Positions 34,133 through 45,841 of a stretch of 57,421 nucleotides of DNA are shown piece by piece; the stretch's first letter is position 1; each line of letters opens with the position of its first letter. The stretch is from contig JAAYSD010000109.1 in the NCBI GenBank assembly GCA_012518465.1, positions 1 through 57,421 on the forward strand, in the 5' to 3' direction. Source of the DNA: Clostridiales bacterium. Its GTDB lineage: Bacteria > Bacillota > Clostridia > Oscillospirales > Ruminococcaceae. The position numbers were made by a program, and so were the translations under genes. A model generated the notes under the pieces. It searched no databases. It saw nothing but the letters and a program-made list of their open reading frames with translations, and was not told the origin of the DNA.

Positions 34133-34834
34133 TCATAATGGCCTTTTTAATATTTGAGAATAGTTTCTTGGATATTTTGCATCTGTTTCTCTTATCTTTA
34201 AAATGGAATAGATACGCCTAAAATCGCCATTTGGAAGATAAAATTCCTTTGTCTGTTGATGAACAGCGCCCAAAAGCTTGATCGCATTATTTACAATACT
34301 TAGTTCATCCACACTTCCCTTCATTGCATAAAAAACTCCATTCTTTTTTACATAAGGCAAACATAGCTCACAGATCACTGGAAGAGCAGCAACAGCTCTA
34401 GCAATTGCAAAGTCATAGTTATCCCTATGATATTTAGGAAGGTCTTCGCTCCGTTGATTAATTAAAGTTGCATTTAAATCAAGTTTTTCTAAAGCGTACC
34501 TGATGAATTTAATTTTTTTACCGTTACTATCTACTAAAGTGGCTTTTAAATCATCACGCATAATCATCATAGGTATAGAAGGAAATCCTGCCCCACAACC
34601 AACATCAATAAAACTAGAGCCATCTTGAATATCAAATAAGCTTGTAATAATGCAACTATCTACAAAATGCTTAATAACAATATCTTTAAATGACTTTATT
34701 GCAGTCAAATTTACCTTTTTATTATATTCAATTAAAAATTCTGCAAACGTTAAAAACTTTTCAGCTTTTACATTATCTAACTCTATCTTTGCTTTTAAAA
34801 AGGTTTCTTTTATAAAATCAATTTTATTACTCAT
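34133..34834 (-). CDS. rsmG: 16S rRNA (guanine527-N7)-methyltransferase RsmG
   Basis: 233-residue GidB methyltransferase that modifies G527 in the decoding region of 16S rRNA. SAM motif SSFIDVGCGAGFPSIPMMI, and NYDFAIARAVAALPVICEL are typical, with KKNGVFYAMKG. The ATG at 34834 has GGTGA upstream; it overlaps the end of mnmG by 8 bases. Loss of function in other bacteria gives low-level streptomycin resistance. Confidence 0.95.
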   Translation of the reverse strand: MSNKIDFIKETFLKAKIELDNVKAEKFLTFAEFLIEYNKKVNLTAIKSFKDIVIKHFVDSCIITSLFDIQDGSSFIDVGCGAGFPSIPMMIMRDDLKATLVDSNGKKIKFIRYALEKLDLNATLINQRSEDLPKYHRDNYDFAIARAVAALPVICELCLPYVKKNGVFYAMKGSVDELSIVNNAIKLLGAVHQQTKEFYLPNGDFRRIYSILKIRETDAKYPRNYSQILKRPL

Positions 34835-36704
34835 CTTGTTCACCATTAAAGCTTGTCAACCACACTAATAATACAGCAACATCAGCTGGATTGACCCCCG
34901 AAATTCTACTAGCTTGACCAATATTAATAGGTTTTACCTTGTTTAACTTTTCCTGAGCCTCAAGTCTTAATCCTGAAATTGACTTATAATCAATGTTTTC
35001 GGGCAACTTTTTAGCCTCCATTTTTTTCATTGACTCTATTTGTTCAAGCTGTATTTTTAAATATCCCTCATATTTTATTTCAATTTCCACAGCATTTCGC
35101 ACTCTATCACTCATTTTAGCAATGTTTTCATCAAACTCTTCTAAATCGCTAAAATGTACTTGAGGCCTTTTTAGTAAATCAGCTATCTTATATCCTGTTG
35201 AAATTTCACTAGTTCCAAGCTCCACTAACATTTTATTCAATTCCCTTGAAGGAGTAAGAACCTTTTTCTTAAAATAAGCAATATTATCGTTAATCTCATT
35301 AATTTCTTTACTCAAAATCTCATATCTTTCACTAGATACCAAACCTATTTCATGTCCAATTTTCATCAATCTCTGCGCTGCATTATCCTGCCTAATATAC
35401 AGCCTATATTCACTGCGTGAAGTCATCATTCTATACGGGTCATTACACCCCTTCGTCACAAGGTCATCAATAAGCACACCAATATAACTTGTCGATCTAT
35501 CTAAAACAACCTCGCTCCTACCATCTATCTTTCTACAAGCATTTATAGCAGCAATCAAACCTTGCGCAGCCGCTTCCTCATACCCACTAGTGCCATTAAA
35601 CTGGCCAGCACCATACAAACCTTCAATATTAATAAACTCTAACGTTGGCCTTAAATCTAAAGGATTACAGCAATCATATTCAATGGCATATGCCGGACGC
35701 ATGAACTCAACCCTTTCAAGACCCTTTATTGTTCTATAAAATTTTAATTGAACATCCTCCGGCAAAGACGATGACATTCCTTGAATATACATTTCACAAG
35801 TATTAAGACCAACAGGTTCAATAAATATCTGATGCCTATCCTTGTCCTTAAATCTTACTATCTTATCCTCAATACTTGGACAATATCTTGGACCTATCCC
35901 CTCAATATTTCCCGAATACAAAGGTGAGCGATGTAAATTATCTAAAATTATCTCATGAGTCTTTTCATTTGTATAAGTAATATAGCAATCCACCTTATTT
36001 TCTATCTTTTCCTTAGATGCAAAAACAAAAGGAACAGGCTCCTCTCCCTTTTGAACATCTAAAATATTAAAATCAATAGAACGTAAGTGTACTCTAGCTG
36101 GTGTTCCCGTCTTAAAACGCCTTAACTCTATCCCTGCACGCTTTAAGCAATCTGATAAATGAGTAGAAGGCCTTACATTTTCAGGCCCGCTTTCATAATT
36201 CAACTCACCAATATGAATTTTCCCTTTTAAATAAGTTCCTGTGCATATTATTACAGCCTTAGCCGAATAAATAGAGCCAGTTGCTGATTTTACACCAACA
36301 ACCCTGTTTCCATTAAAAATAACTTCACTAATCTCAGCTTGCTTTAAAAATAAGTTATCAGTGTTTTCTAAAACACGTTTCATATCTAAATGATAACTTG
36401 TCCTATCAATTTGCACTCTTAAAGAATGTACCGCTACACCCTTGCCTCTATTTAACATCCTTGATTGAATAGTATTGCTATCTGCAGCTCTTCCCATCTC
36501 TCCGCCAAGTGCATCGATTTCACTAACAAGCTGACCCTTTGCAGAACCACCAATGCTCGGATTACATGGCAAATTAGCAATTTGGTCTAAACTAAGTGTA
36601 AAAAGAGCTGTCTTTTTTCCGAGTCTAGCACTAGCAAGGGCAGCTTCACATCCTGCATGTCCTGCTCCTATAACAACTATATCAAAATCTTCAGTAAATT
36701 CCAT
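34827..36704 (-). CDS. mnmG: tRNA uridine-5-carboxymethylaminomethyl modification enzyme MnmG (GidA)
   Basis: 625-residue FAD enzyme that, with MnmE, installs cmnm5U34 in tRNAs. FAD motif VVIGAGHAGCEAALASARLG, NPSIGGSAKGQLVSEIDALGG, GTYLKGKIHIGE, and C-terminal helical domain with the ASRISGVNPADVAVLLVWL tRNA-binding part. Length is standard. ATG at 36704, 5 bases after GGAG. Its partner gene mnmE is not in the window. Confidence 0.96.
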   Translation of the reverse strand: MEFTEDFDIVVIGAGHAGCEAALASARLGKKTALFTLSLDQIANLPCNPSIGGSAKGQLVSEIDALGGEMGRAADSNTIQSRMLNRGKGVAVHSLRVQIDRTSYHLDMKRVLENTDNLFLKQAEISEVIFNGNRVVGVKSATGSIYSAKAVIICTGTYLKGKIHIGELNYESGPENVRPSTHLSDCLKRAGIELRRFKTGTPARVHLRSIDFNILDVQKGEEPVPFVFASKEKIENKVDCYITYTNEKTHEIILDNLHRSPLYSGNIEGIGPRYCPSIEDKIVRFKDKDRHQIFIEPVGLNTCEMYIQGMSSSLPEDVQLKFYRTIKGLERVEFMRPAYAIEYDCCNPLDLRPTLEFINIEGLYGAGQFNGTSGYEEAAAQGLIAAINACRKIDGRSEVVLDRSTSYIGVLIDDLVTKGCNDPYRMMTSRSEYRLYIRQDNAAQRLMKIGHEIGLVSSERYEILSKEINEINDNIAYFKKKVLTPSRELNKMLVELGTSEISTGYKIADLLKRPQVHFSDLEEFDENIAKMSDRVRNAVEIEIKYEGYLKIQLEQIESMKKMEAKKLPENIDYKSISGLRLEAQEKLNKVKPINIGQASRISGVNPADVAVLLVWLTSFNGEQDE

Positions 36705-36723
36705 AGTCACTCCGTGTTTTTAG

Positions 36724-36739
36724 TGTTCCACGTGGAACG
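36724..36739. promoter_or_regulatory. parS site 3 (mnmG-gyrA gap)
   Basis: TGTTCCACGTGGAACG, 15 of 16 matches to the palindrome. Confidence 0.92.
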
Positions 36740-36816
36740 CTTAAAACAAAATAAAAGTATTTTAAGGGGAATTTTCATTCCCCTATAATAATTAAAACTA
36801 ATAATTTTAGAAAAAG

Positions 36817-39366
36817 CTATTCACCGTCACTATCTTCACCGGCATCGGTATCTTCAGCAACAACTTCACTTTCCTCCTCCGCCTTAGCTAAAGCAAGCTC
36901 TTCCTCGTCAACATCATCTTCTAAAGCTTGAATTTCCTCACTTTCATCGTGTTCCGTCCTGGTAAAGGTAACAACCCTACTATCATCATCAAGCCTCATT
37001 ACTCTAACACCTGTTGCATACCTACCCATTTCTCTTAAATCATTAGCTCTTATACGGATGATAATGCCCTCGCTATTAATTAAAATAACATCATCATCTT
37101 CCCCTAGAGAACGGATTCCGCAAACATATCCCTTCTCCTCACTAACCTTATAATTTAATAGTCCAAATCCTCCACGTCTTTGAATACGATAATTCTCAAG
37201 CTTTGTTCTCCTACCCATTCCCCTGTCGGAAACAGTTAATATTGTCATATTTTCATCATAAACCTTAGCAGCACCGACAACATAATCATCATCACGCAAT
37301 TTAATAGCACGAACACCCTTTGCAGTTCTACCCATCGCTCTTGCATCATTTTCATCGAATCTAATAGCCTGACCTAATCTAGTAGCAACTATAATAGAGC
37401 TATCACCCTCAGTTAAATGTGCAGATGCAATTTCATCACCTTCTGCAAGAGTAATGGCACGCAAACCATTTTTTCTAACGTTTTTGTATTCAGCCAAATT
37501 AGTTCTCTTAACAGTACCATTTTTAGTTACACAGATAAAGAATTTATCTTCATCAAAATCGGTTGTTTTCATCATTGCCGCAATAGATTCACCCTCCTGA
37601 AGATTCAGCAGATTGACAATATTAGTACCTCTTGACTGCTTACTACCCTCGGGAATCTCATAGCACTTTAGTTTAAACATATTTCCAAGATTAGTGATAA
37701 AAAGAATATTATCATGCGTCGAGCATATGAACATATCTTCGACAAAATCCTCATCACGCTGTTTCATACCGGAAACACCCTTACCCCCACGCTTTTGAAT
37801 GTTATAAACTTCAGTAAGCTGACGTTTTATATAACCAATATTTGTATAAGTGATAACACACTCCTGCACCGGAATTAAGTCCTCGATATCGACCTCACCG
37901 CTGACAGGCATAATAGCAGTACGCCTTTCATCGCCGAATTTACGTTTAATCTCCTCAAGCTCCTGAGAAATAATACCTAGCAGCTTATCTCCATCGCTCA
38001 AAATTTCAGTCAACTCTGCAATAATTTTTTTCTTTTGTTCAAGCTCAACTTCTATTTTAGAACGTTCCATGCCCGTTAATTGTCCAAAAGTCATTTTAAC
38101 AATGGCGTCAGATTGTGCATCTGACAATCCAAAGCGCTCAATTAAAGCTTGCTTTCCCTCTGGAACATTTTTACTAGCTCTTAAAATCCTTAAAACCTCA
38201 TCTATAAAATCAAGTGCAATCATCAAGCCCTCAAGAATATGAGCTCTATCAGCAGCTTTTTTCAAGTCAAATTTTGTCCTGCGTGTAATTACATCTACTT
38301 GAAAATCTAAATAATGTTCTAAACACTGCTTTAAAGTCAATACCTTTGGCTCACCATTTACAAGAGCAAGCATAATTACACCAACAGTTTCCTGCAATTG
38401 TGTAAATGAATATAGCTTATTAAGTATAATTTGAGGATTGGCATCCTTTTTCAGCTCCATAACAATACGCATACCATCACGGTCGCTCTCATCTCTTAAA
38501 ACTGCTATACCTTCAATTCTCTTATCCTTCATATGGCTGGCAATATTCATAATAAGCTTTGTCTTATTTACCATATAAGGAATTTCATCAACAATAATGC
38601 AAGTCTTATTCTTTTCTTCAACAATATTAGCACGCCCACGCAAAGTAATTTTACCTCTACCCGTATAATAGGCAGCCCTTATACCGCTCTGTCCCATTAT
38701 TATGCCGCCTGTTGGAAAATCAGGTCCCTTAATTACACTCATCAAGCTCTCGATAGAGGTTTCTCTATTCTCTATTAAAAGCTGAATAGCATCAATAACC
38801 TCATTTAAATTATGAGGGGGAATATTTGTAGCCATACCCACAGCTATACCCGTACTGCCATTTACAAGCAGATTAGGAAAGCGTGAAGGCAAAACAACAG
38901 GCTCTTGTAGCCTATCATCATAGTTAGGGCGATAATCGACAGTATTCTTCCCTATATCGGACAGCATTTCAGCAGATATTTTCGCCATTCTCGCTTCAGT
39001 ATAACGATAAGCAGCCGCCGGATCTCCATCGACAGAACCAAAGTTTCCATGTCCATCAACTAAAGGGTATCTCAGCGAAAAATCTTGTGCCAAACGTACA
39101 AGAGCATCATAAACACTCGCATCACCGTGTGGATGATAAGAACCAAGCACAGCACCCACTGTATCAGCTGACTTATGATAAGGCTTGTCATGAGTCAAGC
39201 CCTTTTCAAATAAGGTATATAAAATTCTTCTATGCACAGGCTTTAGTCCATCACGCACATCGGGTAAAGCTCGGGATACAATAACCGACATAGAATATTC
39301 CATAAAGGACTTTTTCATTTCCTCATTAATATCAACTATTAATAGATTTTCATTATTTTCCTGCAT
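36817..39366 (-). CDS. gyrA: DNA gyrase subunit A
   Basis: 849-residue breakage-reunion subunit. Catalytic Tyr122 is in YRYTEARM, at the same number as in E. coli. Winged helix, tower and coiled coil precede the C-terminal beta-pinwheel, whose GyrA-box appears as [10 protein letters not shown]. The tail is strongly acidic (about residues 805-849, rich in Glu/Asp). Position 83 of the quinolone-resistance region is Ala (GDASVYD). It may be cotranscribed after gyrB and the small membrane protein. Confidence 0.96.
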   Translation of the reverse strand: MQENNENLLIVDINEEMKKSFMEYSMSVIVSRALPDVRDGLKPVHRRILYTLFEKGLTHDKPYHKSADTVGAVLGSYHPHGDASVYDALVRLAQDFSLRYPLVDGHGNFGSVDGDPAAAYRYTEARMAKISAEMLSDIGKNTVDYRPNYDDRLQEPVVLPSRFPNLLVNGSTGIAVGMATNIPPHNLNEVIDAIQLLIENRETSIESLMSVIKGPDFPTGGIIMGQSGIRAAYYTGRGKITLRGRANIVEEKNKTCIIVDEIPYMVNKTKLIMNIASHMKDKRIEGIAVLRDESDRDGMRIVMELKKDANPQIILNKLYSFTQLQETVGVIMLALVNGEPKVLTLKQCLEHYLDFQVDVITRRTKFDLKKAADRAHILEGLMIALDFIDEVLRILRASKNVPEGKQALIERFGLSDAQSDAIVKMTFGQLTGMERSKIEVELEQKKKIIAELTEILSDGDKLLGIISQELEEIKRKFGDERRTAIMPVSGEVDIEDLIPVQECVITYTNIGYIKRQLTEVYNIQKRGGKGVSGMKQRDEDFVEDMFICSTHDNILFITNLGNMFKLKCYEIPEGSKQSRGTNIVNLLNLQEGESIAAMMKTTDFDEDKFFICVTKNGTVKRTNLAEYKNVRKNGLRAITLAEGDEIASAHLTEGDSSIIVATRLGQAIRFDENDARAMGRTAKGVRAIKLRDDDYVVGAAKVYDENMTILTVSDRGMGRRTKLENYRIQRRGGFGLLNYKVSEEKGYVCGIRSLGEDDDVILINSEGIIIRIRANDLREMGRYATGVRVMRLDDDSRVVTFTRTEHDESEEIQALEDDVDEEELALAKAEEESEVVAEDTDAGEDSDGE

Positions 39367-39385
39367 TTATTTTCCTTCCTCGTAG

Positions 39386-39988
39386 CTATTTTCTATCAGA
39401 ATAATATTTACCTAGCGTTTTAATCTCGTCGTCTGAAAGACATCTCTTAGGAAAACAATGTATATAGTGCTTTCCTAAGCTAATTAAAAACAAATCTTCA
39501 CTTTCTATAAAGCTCGGAGTATAAACGCTATAATCATATACACTTTTTATAGGCTTTAGCACATCGATATGTTCTTCCCTTACTTCAACGGAATCAAGCT
39601 CTTGATTTTTATTATCTTGAACAAAATTAGTTTCTATTACAAGCTTATCATCATAAAAATCAGCCCTATATTCTTCTTCCTTCATATTTTGTAATTGGTT
39701 TAATACCCTTTTTCTCTTTAACGCAGGGGTATACCAAAGATTAAATAAAAATCCCAAGCATAAAAACAAAGCTAAAACAGATAACGACGTACCAGAATCA
39801 GTAAATATCATATATATACACAATACAATTAATACTAAATAAACACAGGTAAAGGCAATATTCCTTTTAAAATTCAAGTGCTTATCCATTAGCTTCATAG
39901 ATTTTTCGATTTCATCTATTGAATTAGTATATTCAATAGAAAACAACGGCTTTTCCAATGCGTTTTTATTATTTTCATGATTATCCAT
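39386..39988 (-). CDS. Small membrane protein, YcxB-like
   Basis: 200 residues: hydrophilic N-terminal 40, two adjacent membrane segments (about 44-61 and 66-86), and a beta-rich cytoplasmic domain with YRADFYDDKLVIET and LFLISLGKHYIHCFPKRCLS, a pattern of YcxB-type proteins. Function unknown. Lies 8 bases after gyrB and 19 before gyrA, so it is expressed with gyrase; the context gives no clear job. Confidence 0.65.
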   Translation of the reverse strand: MDNHENNKNALEKPLFSIEYTNSIDEIEKSMKLMDKHLNFKRNIAFTCVYLVLIVLCIYMIFTDSGTSLSVLALFLCLGFLFNLWYTPALKRKRVLNQLQNMKEEEYRADFYDDKLVIETNFVQDNKNQELDSVEVREEHIDVLKPIKSVYDYSVYTPSFIESEDLFLISLGKHYIHCFPKRCLSDDEIKTLGKYYSDRK

Positions 39989-39996
39989 ACATACCT

Positions 39997-42175
<2,179 letters not shown>

Positions 42176-42181
42176 ATACCC

Positions 42182-42210
42182 ATTATAACATAAACCAATC
42201 AAAATTTCAA
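42182..42210 (-). promoter_or_regulatory. Sigma-A promoter of gyrB
   Basis: Minus-strand TTGAAA (plus 42205-42210), 17-base spacer, TATAAT (plus 42182-42187), about 210 bases before the ATG. The remaining bases to 42394 are AT-rich with nothing recognisable. Confidence 0.78.
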
Positions 42211-42394
42211 GCACAAAAACCTTTGTTAAGCGATTTTTTCATCAAATTTCATCAAAAATCATCTTTATTTTTGAAGTTTAATAAAACAAATAAAAATTAA
42301 AAAACATATTACAAACCAAAGACAAAATACTATAAAATTAAATCGTTTTTCAAGAATTAATTCCCCCAAAAACAAAACTATAATAATGAATATT

Positions 42395-42418
42395 TTAAGG
42401 GGGAAATCTCCCCCTTAA
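42395..42418 (-). terminator. Hairpin after remB
   Basis: 10-bp perfect stem (42395-42404 with 42409-42418), 4-base loop, GGGGG/CCCCC core; ends in TTAAAATATT on the minus strand, a weak T-run. Confidence 0.75.
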
Positions 42419-42431
42419 TAATACATAGATA

Positions 42432-42668
42432 TTAATTCTTTAACCTCTTGTTAATTGTTAAATATGATACATTTGTAATATAAGTATAATCGGTGCATAC
42501 AACAAACGCTTTAGGCATTTCATTAGTCACGCTGTATATTCTCCCTTGTTTTTGACTTTTAGACAAAAATTCAGCTGTTATTCTACTTGCTGAAGTGCCT
42601 TCAATATCAAAAACGCCTAAAATATCATCAGCAAACACACTAACCTCACCGCCAATATGAACAAACAT
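42432..42668 (-). CDS. remB: RemB/YaaB (DUF370-type) regulatory protein
   Basis: 78 residues. FVHIGGEVSVFADDILGVFDIE and SKSQKQGRIYSV match the RemA/RemB group; in B. subtilis remB (yaaB) lies between recF and gyrB and affects matrix genes, the related RemA being a ring-shaped DNA-binding protein. Here it follows prfC by 19 bases, with its AGGAGG inside that gap, and precedes gyrB. recF is absent. Confidence 0.85.
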   Translation of the reverse strand: MFVHIGGEVSVFADDILGVFDIEGTSASRITAEFLSKSQKQGRIYSVTNEMPKAFVVCTDYTYITNVSYLTINKRLKN

Positions 42669-42687
42669 AAAGCTTACAGCCTCCTAA

Positions 42688-44292
42688 TCATTCAGACTTT
42701 CCAAATTCTGATAAAGTTAGCTTGGGGTTTTTATCCAAAGCCCATTGAATATTCCATTCGCTGGTAAAAATGAGTAAATAATTTTCTCTAATATCCTGAA
42801 CAATCTTTGTATCACTTGTTAATATTAAATCATCAAGCTCAAAATCCTCACCCACGTCATTTTCAATCCAACGTATATAAGAATAAGGCAAGCCCTCTCG
42901 CACAATATCACAGCCATACTCATGCTTTAACCTATATTCTAACACCTCAAACTGTAAAACACCCACAACACCTACAATTACCTCTTCAAATCCGCCTAAA
43001 GGTTCTGTGAATATCTGTATAGCACCTTCCTGAGCTATTTGCGTCGTACCCTTTACAAACTGCTTTCTTTTAAGCGTATCCTTTGCTCTTACACGTTCAA
43101 AATGCTCAGGTGCAAAGGTAGGTATACCATCAAATTCAATTTTCATATCGGGCGAACACACAGTATCACCAATAGTAAAAATACCAGGGTCAAATACTCC
43201 AATTATATCACCTGCATATGCCGTATCAACAATTTCCCTTTCTTGAGCCATCATCTGCTGAGGCTGTGAAAGACGCATCTTTCTGCCGCTCTGCACATGT
43301 AAAACATCCATATCTCTTTCAAATTTTCCGGAGCATATTCTCATAAAGGAAAGCCTATCCCTATGAGCTTTATTCATATTTGCCTGAATTTTAAAAACAA
43401 ATGCTGAAAATTTATTATTTAATGGGTCGATTACATCTTCCCCTGCTAATCTTGGTAGAGGAGGAGTTGTCATTTTCAAAAATCCTTCTAAAAAAGGCTC
43501 AACGCCAAAGTTCGTTAAAGCTGAGCCAAAGAAAACAGGAGTGAGCTTACCATTTCTTACAAGCTCAATATCAAATTCCGTTCCTGCTCCATCAAGCAGC
43601 TCAATATCGTCCATCAGATTATTATAATTTTCATCGCCTACTAATTTTTTAGCCTCATCTGAATTTACATCAGACTCAAAGGCTGTTGCCTGCTTATCAT
43701 TTCCATGCCCCTCATAGGATAAAACCGTGTTTTTCTCACGGTCATAAACGCCCTTAAATCCCTTCCCCGAACCTATTGGAAAATTAATAGGATAAGTGGC
43801 TATACCCAACTCATTTTCAACCTGTTCCATCAAATCAAAAGGATTCATAGCATCTCTATCAAGCTTATTTACAAAGGTAAAAATAGGTATACCACGCATA
43901 ACACATACCTTAAAAAGCTTTCTAGTCTGATTTTCCACGCCCTTAGAGGCATCAAGTACCATAACAGCACTATCCGCCGCCATTAATGTTCTATAAGTAT
44001 CTTCTGAAAAATCCTGATGCCCCGGTGTATCAAGTATATTTATACATTTATCTCCATACTTAAACTGCAAAACCGACGAGGTTACAGAAATTCCTCTCTG
44101 CTTTTCAATCTCCATCCAGTCTGAAGTAGCATGACGTGCTGACTTTTTCCCTTTTACAGAGCCTGCAAGATTAATAGCACCTCCGTACAACAAAAGCTTT
44201 TCAGTAAGCGTTGTTTTACCTGCATCAGGGTGAGAAATAATAGCAAAGGTTCTGCGTTTTTCAATTTCGTTTTTTAGCTGCTTGTTTTCCAT
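42688..44292 (-). CDS. prfC: Peptide chain release factor 3
   Basis: 534-residue translational GTPase that recycles RF1/RF2 after termination. G1 SHPDAGKTTLTEKLL, G2 region GISVTSSVLQF, G3 DTPGHQDFSEDTYR, G4 NKLDRD, then domains II and III with GVVGVLQFEVLEYRLKHEYG. Length standard. ATG at 44292 with AGGAG upstream; probably leads the prfC-remB transcript. Confidence 0.95.
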   Translation of the reverse strand: MENKQLKNEIEKRRTFAIISHPDAGKTTLTEKLLLYGGAINLAGSVKGKKSARHATSDWMEIEKQRGISVTSSVLQFKYGDKCINILDTPGHQDFSEDTYRTLMAADSAVMVLDASKGVENQTRKLFKVCVMRGIPIFTFVNKLDRDAMNPFDLMEQVENELGIATYPINFPIGSGKGFKGVYDREKNTVLSYEGHGNDKQATAFESDVNSDEAKKLVGDENYNNLMDDIELLDGAGTEFDIELVRNGKLTPVFFGSALTNFGVEPFLEGFLKMTTPPLPRLAGEDVIDPLNNKFSAFVFKIQANMNKAHRDRLSFMRICSGKFERDMDVLHVQSGRKMRLSQPQQMMAQEREIVDTAYAGDIIGVFDPGIFTIGDTVCSPDMKIEFDGIPTFAPEHFERVRAKDTLKRKQFVKGTTQIAQEGAIQIFTEPLGGFEEVIVGVVGVLQFEVLEYRLKHEYGCDIVREGLPYSYIRWIENDVGEDFELDDLILTSDTKIVQDIRENYLLIFTSEWNIQWALDKNPKLTLSEFGKSE

Positions 44293-44369
44293 TTTACTCC
44301 TAGTTTTATATACTTATAGTAAACCTAATAGCAATCAATACAATAAGTATATTTAAATTGTTTATTGTT

Positions 44370-44478
44370 ACATCATGAAAACAGCGTTTTCAAGATATAA
44401 TTGCCCATCAAAAGGCGGTTGTCGGCGACGAGCCGTTGGGCATAGGTTTATAATAATCATTTATGATTATTATATCAT
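44370..44478 (+). repeat. Intergenic palindromic repeat, copy B
   Basis: Left hairpin (imperfect, 44372-44399), GC-rich core 44402-44442 closed by TGCCCA/TGGGCA with an inner CGG...CCG stem, and a perfect 12-bp AT hairpin (44449-44460 with 44463-44474). The core is 41 bp, 12 shorter than in copy A. Confidence 0.9.
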
Positions 44479-44578
44479 GAAACTTTGTTTCGTGATATAA
44501 TTGCCCATCATAAGGCGGTTGTCGGCGACGAGCCGTTGGGCATAGGTTTATAATAATCATTTATGATTATTATATCAT
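44470..44578 (+). repeat. Intergenic palindromic repeat, copy C
   Basis: Direct tandem repeat of copy B with exactly 100-bp spacing (core 44502-44542, one base change), sharing the joint between them. Together with copy B it fills the prfC-SGNH gap; the remaining bases (44579-44664) are AT-rich without features. Confidence 0.9.
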
Positions 44579-44664
44579 CTTTTTTTATATTTGTACAGAT
44601 TTTTTTATATCTACTTCAGTAAAAAATCAAAGACCTGCTGAAAATCAACAAGCCCTTGAATTAA

Positions 44665-45474
44665 TCATAACTTTTCTACAACTAACCTAGCCAAAACCTT
44701 ATTTCCTGCTTTGTTAGGATGTATATCAAGATATAAAATATTAGTTAAAATAAGTCCTCTATTATAAAATGCCTTTGCTGCATCTAGTACAACGACATTT
44801 TTAAAGCTGCCTGTCCTATCATTCATTTTATTAATTATTTTTTGAGCAGAATAAACAATTTCGTTAAATACTGGTGAACCGCTCAAAGGATTATACAAAT
44901 TAAAAATCATAATTTTCACATTAGGATTAATATCTTTTATATGACTTATGATTTTTTCCACATTATCATAATAATTTTCAATAGCCTTTTCAAACAAGGC
45001 TATATTTTTAGGTTCATCTAAAATTCGCTTAATTTTTGGTATAAGATTATCTACATTTAATAATGCTTGCTGCAATTCTGTGAAAGTTACATTATCAGAT
45101 AAGCCTGCCACGTCTTTTATAAGCGAAAAAAGCACCTTAAGCAAATCATTCCCCCCGATGGAAATTGTAATTAAATCAGCATTTTTTATATCATCTTCAT
45201 GCTTATTTAAGGCTATTAAATTTAACAAATCCTCGCTTGTATATCCATCAACAGCAATATTTTTAAGCTGCATATTCTTTTCATTAGCAATTATTTCAGT
45301 AAACGATGCTCCAATATCACTAAGTCCATACCCACTCGTAATAGAATCTCCAAGTGCAAGATAATTTAGCTTTTTTGTATCTGCTCTCGCACCAAAGATA
45401 TTAAAGTTCATAAAAAGCAATAATATTACTGCCGCAGCTCTTTTCCTTATGGTTGATTTAGCCGTTTTTTTCAC
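44665..45474 (-). CDS. Exported SGNH/GDSL-family esterase
   Basis: 269-residue hydrolase with an N-terminal membrane or signal segment (about 12-30). Block I ALGDSITSGYG (Ser44), block III SIGGND, block V LDIHPN (Asp250, His252). SGNH enzymes deacylate lipids or polysaccharides; the substrate is not readable. Start is GTG at 45474, which lies inside an AGAGGTG binding-site-like run and inside the end of the upstream small gene, so exact start is less sure. Confidence 0.84.
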   Translation of the reverse strand: MKKTAKSTIRKRAAAVILLLFMNFNIFGARADTKKLNYLALGDSITSGYGLSDIGASFTEIIANEKNMQLKNIAVDGYTSEDLLNLIALNKHEDDIKNADLITISIGGNDLLKVLFSLIKDVAGLSDNVTFTELQQALLNVDNLIPKIKRILDEPKNIALFEKAIENYYDNVEKIISHIKDINPNVKIMIFNLYNPLSGSPVFNEIVYSAQKIINKMNDRTGSFKNVVVLDAAKAFYNRGLILTNILYLDIHPNKAGNKVLARLVVEKL

Positions 45475-45631
45475 CTCTTTTCTCTAGCCTTAGTGTTTTG
45501 TTATCAGGCTTTTCAAAATAGCAGCAGTTAGCAGATGATGTAACTGCATTTGTTATCATTGCACTACCCTCTAAGCTGCAATAACCGTCCTTCTGGTGCT
45601 TGCATTTTTCATTGCAGAGAATAAAATTCAT
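45458..45631 (-). CDS. Small cysteine-rich protein of unknown function
   Basis: 57 residues. Cys at 6, 10, 18, 36 and 37 in the pattern LCNEKCKHQKDGYCSLE ... NCCYF, suggesting a metal-binding knuckle. Good ribosome binding site AGAGGATTTTT before the ATG at 45631. Overlaps the SGNH gene by 17 bases, so they are coupled. Similar tiny proteins with this Cys pattern occur in many Clostridia, some under a misleading hydratase name; function unknown. Confidence 0.75.
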   Translation of the reverse strand: MNFILCNEKCKHQKDGYCSLEGSAMITNAVTSSANCCYFEKPDNKTLRLEKRGEKNG

Positions 45632-45841
45632 AAAAATCCTCTTTTCTTGCTAAAAAATTTGTAAAAGCTTTCAGTTAGTCACATTATATTGTCGTAAAAT
45701 TTTTATAAAAAATACCAAGAGCCTAGTACAAAACTATTTTTACATATAAAATAATAAATATTCTTAAAAAGGATAAATATTTCATTCATTTTATGACAAA
45801 CTATTTTTGGTAATATAATTACATCTTTTCAGGAGGATTTT

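Noticed and set aside
36817-36989. Acidic tail of GyrA as a fused extra domain
   Set aside because: Low-complexity Glu/Asp tails are common at GyrA C-termini; no fold is visible.
44370-44578. CRISPR-like tandem repeat
   Set aside because: Two 100-bp units without unique spacers of constant length; each repeat is itself a set of hairpins.
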